Assembly (NCBI GenBank): GCA_023135545.1
Contig: JAGLSY010000175.1
Span: forward strand, 1 to 6,906
DNA length: 6,906 nucleotides
Source of the DNA: Thermoplasmata archaeon
GTDB lineage: Archaea; Thermoplasmatota; Thermoplasmata; SG8-5; JAGLSY01
Direction of reading: 5' to 3'
A model generated the notes under the pieces. The model was not told the origin of the DNA. It saw nothing but the letters and a program-made list of their open reading frames with translations, and made no database searches. Below are positions 3,920-6,906 of the stretch, piece after piece. Numbering within the stretch: the first letter of the stretch is position 1; each line of letters starts with the position of its first letter. The translations under genes and the position numbers were made by a program.

Positions 3920-6906
3920 TTTGAAGGCGTGGACGATGCAGAACTGAACGCAGGGGTCTCGTTACCTGCTGTGGATTTGCTGGCTCCATGCGGAAACGAG
4001 GTCTGGAAAGGTGGGGATATCCATATCGTCGAATGGAATGCCACTGGCGACCTGGCCGATAATCCGATTAACATTTACTATTCAATTGATAATGGAAAAG
4101 CCTGGACTCTCATCGGATACAGGGAGATCAACGACGGCTCCTTCAGCTGGAGGCTGCCTTACATAAGTTCTGTTGAGTGCCTTGTCAAGGTAAGTGCCAT
4201 AAACTCGGAGGGCAATGAAATATATGATGCCAGTGCTTCCGTATTTATCATAGATTCCGAGGTTCCCTCGGTGCAACTTGAAAGCCCGGACGGCGGGGAG
4301 ATCTTCATGGGAAAAACCCTGAGATACATCAACTGGACTGCCGGGGACAACACCGGAATTCAAACAGACGGGATTGACATTTACTACTCTGCAAACGGAG
4401 GTCTGGATTGGGTCAGTATTGCGGAAAATGAACCAGATGACGGCACACATACCTGGCTCGTCCCGAAGGTGGACAGCGAGACCTGCCTGGTAAAAGTAGA
4501 TGTCATAGACAACGCAGGCAATTACAACTACGACACAAGCGATGGCTTTTTCACTATAGAATCGATTTCACCTACTGTCACAATAACCAGCCAGGAGCAG
4601 TTCAAGGCAGGTAGCCTTTATGAAATAACCTGGGTCACCTACGATAACTTTGAACTGGAGAAAAATCCGGTCAGTATTTTCTATTCGCTGGACGGCGGCC
4701 AGACATGGATAACCATAGCAAAAGGGGAAGCCAATGACGGTTCCTATATCTGGAACCTGCCAGACGATCATGATTGTATCATCAGAGTGGAAGTTACGGA
4801 CTCGGCAGGAAATGTCGGGGCAGATGTGAGCAGCCAGCTTACCATCTCGACCACAGAAGAACTGATGTTTTTCAACACCTTGGCCACGCAGCTGGCCATC
4901 ATTCCATCATCCTTCACCATGACCGCCGGAACCCAGGATACAATAACAATCCAATCGCAGAACGGAACCGGCACCCCCGAAGCTGTCGGAACGGACACCA
5001 ATATCCAGCTTTCCACCACCTCGGCCATCGGGGAATTCAGGCTGGTCGGCACAACCACGCCGGTTATCCTAGTGACCATTCCGGCCATGTCCGATTCGGT
5101 CCAGGTGGATTACTATGACGAGGATGCCGCCACCTACACCCTGAGCGCCAACAGCACTGGCTTCTCTGATGGAACGTCCACTGTAACCGTGGAGCCGGGG
5201 GATGTCGATTCGATAATTGTCACGCCCGATCCTGTGTCTGTTGTGGTCGGGACCCAGCAGCTCTTCACGGCCGAGGTTTACGACCAGTTCAATAATCTGA
5301 TCACAGGCGAGACGATCATCTGGAGCACCGACCTGGGTGTCATCAACTTCGCGGGAATTTTAACGGCCCGCTCGACACCAGGCTCAGGATACGTGAGTGC
5401 GACGGTCGGCTCGGTGACCGGCTCGGCAGATGTCACCCTCATACCCAGCGATGTCCACCATATCGTCATGAACCCGACCCCGGTAACCCTGGAAGTTGGA
5501 ACCACCCAGGCCTTCACGGCAACCGCCTATGACATTTACAACAACGAGATAACCGGCGCTACCTTCACCTGGGCCACCGATGTCGGCAATGTTGACGCAT
5601 CCGGCTTCTTCACGGCCCGGACCACCCCGGGAACAGGAACGGTTACCGCCACCAATGGCTCGGTATCTGGCCTGGCAAATGTGCAGGTTCTTGTCGGAGT
5701 TATCGATTACATCACGATTATCCCCACACCGGTGACCATTACGGTCGGAGATACCCTGCAGTTGACAGCCAGGGCCTTTGACCAGCATGGAAATGAAATA
5801 TCTGACGTACCCTTCACATGGGGAACCGATGTGGGCTCCGTAAGTGCCATTGGCTTCTTCACTGCCCAGATTACCCCTGGAGTCGGCACTGTAACGGCCA
5901 GCAACGGTACGATAACTGGAAATGCTCCCGTCCAGGTTGTAGCCGGCCCGGTCCATCACATTGACCTGGTGCCCAATGTGCTCACCCTGACTGTCGGGGA
6001 CACCCAGCAGTTCGTTGCCACGGCCTATGACGAGTTCAATAACATCATTCCGGGCATGGATTTCACATGGACCACTGATGTCGGAACCATCGACAACACC
6101 GGCTTCTTCACGGCCCAGTTCACCCCGGGATTCGGGGAGGTTCAGGCAGTGAACGGCTCGGTAACCGGAACGGCCGATGTAACTGTAGGGATCGGGGGAA
6201 TGGATTACATAGTCGTCACTCCCGACCCTGTAACCATCACGGTAGGAGATACCCTGCAGTTCACCGCAGCCGCCTATGACGCATTCGACAATCCCATCTT
6301 GGGCGTGGATTTTGACTGGACCACTGACGTTGGCGCCATTGATTCCGATGGACTGCTGACCGCCCAGACAACGCCGACCACCGGCATGGTCACCGCGACC
6401 AACGGAACCCTCAGTTCCGATGCAATAGTAACAGTGAATGTGGGTGACGTGGACCACATGACCATAACTCCGGACCCCGTAACAACCATCGTCGGAGAGA
6501 CCCAGCAGTTCTTCGCGCTGGCCTATGACAAATTCAACAATCTCATACCAGGGGCCATGCTCTTCTGGAGCACCGATGTCGGCGTGGTGAATTCCACGGG
6601 CTACTTCACGGCCCAGACCATTCCGGGAACCGGGCTGGTCAATGTCACATCGGGCTCCGTCACGGTATCGGCCAACGTCACCGTGCTGGTCGGCCCCATA
6701 GACCACATAGATATAACCCCGGTCTCCATGACCATAGTTGTCGGAGCCATCCAGTCCTTCACGGCCAATGCCTTTGACGCTTACAACAACTCCATCACGG
6801 GAGTGACCTTCACCTGGGCCACGGATGTGGGTGCAATAGACGCCACCGGCTTTTACACCGCCCAGACAGTTCCCGGAATAGGCACGGTAACAGCAACCAA
6901 CGGAAC
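3821..6906 (+). CDS. Large secreted cell-surface protein with KNH-like and tandem Ig-like (Big_2-type) repeats, 3' truncated by window
   Basis: The frame is open for 1028 codons from ATG at 3821 to the window edge; the C-terminus is missing. A hydrophobic segment at residues 10-29 (LAVLVSIAILFSSLITG) after charged residues is a signal peptide, with likely cleavage near 30-34. Residues 51-145, 147-247 and 249-344 are three tandem domains resembling the Kre9/KNH-type Ser-Thr-rich beta-sandwich (PF10342): each has a G(N/G)EVW-like start or equivalent, IYYS.(D/N)GG..W, NDGS(F/Y).W and C(L/I)(V/I)(K/R)V. Residues 345-461 are beta-rich and unrecognised. From 462 there are 83-residue repeats (starts at 462, 545, 628, 711, 794, 877, 960) with VTPDPVTITVGDTQQFTA, W40, TDVG and FTAQTTPG, typical of bacterial Ig-like group 2. 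Probable role: exported adhesin, matrix or cell-envelope protein; the anchor would lie beyond the window. A GGTGAT site precedes it. GC content is higher than in the neighbouring gene. Confidence 0.9.
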   Translation, partial: MSHKFEIDKPLAVLVSIAILFSSLITGVTGSMAFEGVDDAELNAGVSLPAVDLLAPCGNEVWKGGDIHIVEWNATGDLADNPINIYYSIDNGKAWTLIGYREINDGSFSWRLPYISSVECLVKVSAINSEGNEIYDASASVFIIDSEVPSVQLESPDGGEIFMGKTLRYINWTAGDNTGIQTDGIDIYYSANGGLDWVSIAENEPDDGTHTWLVPKVDSETCLVKVDVIDNAGNYNYDTSDGFFTIESISPTVTITSQEQFKAGSLYEITWVTYDNFELEKNPVSIFYSLDGGQTWITIAKGEANDGSYIWNLPDDHDCIIRVEVTDSAGNVGADVSSQLTISTTEELMFFNTLATQLAIIPSSFTMTAGTQDTITIQSQNGTGTPEAVGTDTNIQLSTTSAIGEFRLVGTTTPVILVTIPAMSDSVQVDYYDEDAATYTLSANSTGFSDGTSTVTVEPGDVDSIIVTPDPVSVVVGTQQLFTAEVYDQFNNLITGETIIWSTDLGVINFAGILTARSTPGSGYVSATVGSVTGSADVTLIPSDVHHIVMNPTPVTLEVGTTQAFTATAYDIYNNEITGATFTWATDVGNVDASGFFTARTTPGTGTVTATNGSVSGLANVQVLVGVIDYITIIPTPVTITVGDTLQLTARAFDQHGNEISDVPFTWGTDVGSVSAIGFFTAQITPGVGTVTASNGTITGNAPVQVVAGPVHHIDLVPNVLTLTVGDTQQFVATAYDEFNNIIPGMDFTWTTDVGTIDNTGFFTAQFTPGFGEVQAVNGSVTGTADVTVGIGGMDYIVVTPDPVTITVGDTLQFTAAAYDAFDNPILGVDFDWTTDVGAIDSDGLLTAQTTPTTGMVTATNGTLSSDAIVTVNVGDVDHMTITPDPVTTIVGETQQFFALAYDKFNNLIPGAMLFWSTDVGVVNSTGYFTAQTIPGTGLVNVTSGSVTVSANVTVLVGPIDHIDITPVSMTIVVGAIQSFTANAFDAYNNSITGVTFTWATDVGAIDATGFYTAQTVPGIGTVTATNG
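5204..6906 (+). repeat. Seven in-frame 249-bp repeats encoding Ig-like domains (last one cut by window)
   Basis: Unit starts fall at 5204, 5453, 5702, 5951, 6200, 6449 and 6698, exactly 249 bases (83 codons) apart with no indel. Protein identity is high at fixed positions: G16, F21, A25, D27, W40, D43, G45, G51, TA at 54-55 and P59 in most copies. DNA identity is patchy, for example TTCACGGCCCAG recurs. The last unit is cut after 209 bases. The arrangement indicates expansion by duplication followed by divergence. Confidence 0.93.

Noticed and set aside
3679..4771. Minus-strand frames of 67-131 codons over the start of the surface-protein gene
   Set aside because: They are antisense to the signal peptide and KNH modules, which have clear domain motifs and an RBS on the plus strand.
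5384..6706. 440-codon open frame on the minus strand
   Set aside because: It is antisense to the Ig-like repeats. Its length reflects the GC-biased third positions and 249-bp periodicity of the plus-strand gene, and its own translation is low-complexity with no family resemblance.

Overview
The window holds two large, divergently oriented genes, a roughly 430-base intergenic region between them and a short array of structured repeats at the left edge. It looks archaeal. The plus-strand gene is preceded by a TATA-box-like element at a plausible distance and by GGTGAT, a perfect match to the 3' end of archaeal 16S rRNA. Both protein types (a STAND ATPase with a long TPR tail and no output domain, and a giant secreted Ig-repeat protein with many N-glycosylation sequons) are familiar from Euryarchaeota, including metagenome-derived Thermoplasmata. 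The lineage is inference; no rRNA or marker gene is present.

Layout. Bases 1-277: three copies of a repeat unit with conserved arms and a variable centre. In two copies the centres differ in sequence but both fold into a perfect or near-perfect stem. Bases 341-3382, minus strand: a STAND/MalT-type ATPase of about 1013 residues. It has an unusual domain of about 115 residues between Walker A and Walker B, followed by a TPR array whose last nine units are each exactly 40 residues. Bases 3389-3820: divergent intergenic region with a perfect 13-bp hairpin, a second 8-bp dyad, AT-rich sequence and the promoter and RBS of the right-hand gene. Bases 3821 to the window end, plus strand: the first 1028 codons of a secreted protein with a signal peptide, three Kre9/KNH-type beta-sandwich domains, one unrecognised beta-rich domain, and a run of bacterial-Ig-like (Big_2-type) repeats with an exact 249-bp period (six full and a seventh cut by the window edge).

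The left gene probably encodes a cytoplasmic ATP-dependent sensor or scaffold, and the right gene an exported cell-surface or adhesin-like protein. Nothing in the sequence proves a functional link beyond the shared divergent region. The left gene is clearly more AT-rich than the right one, so they may have different histories. The most unusual elements are the covarying hairpin repeats at the left edge and the domain inserted into the ATPase.
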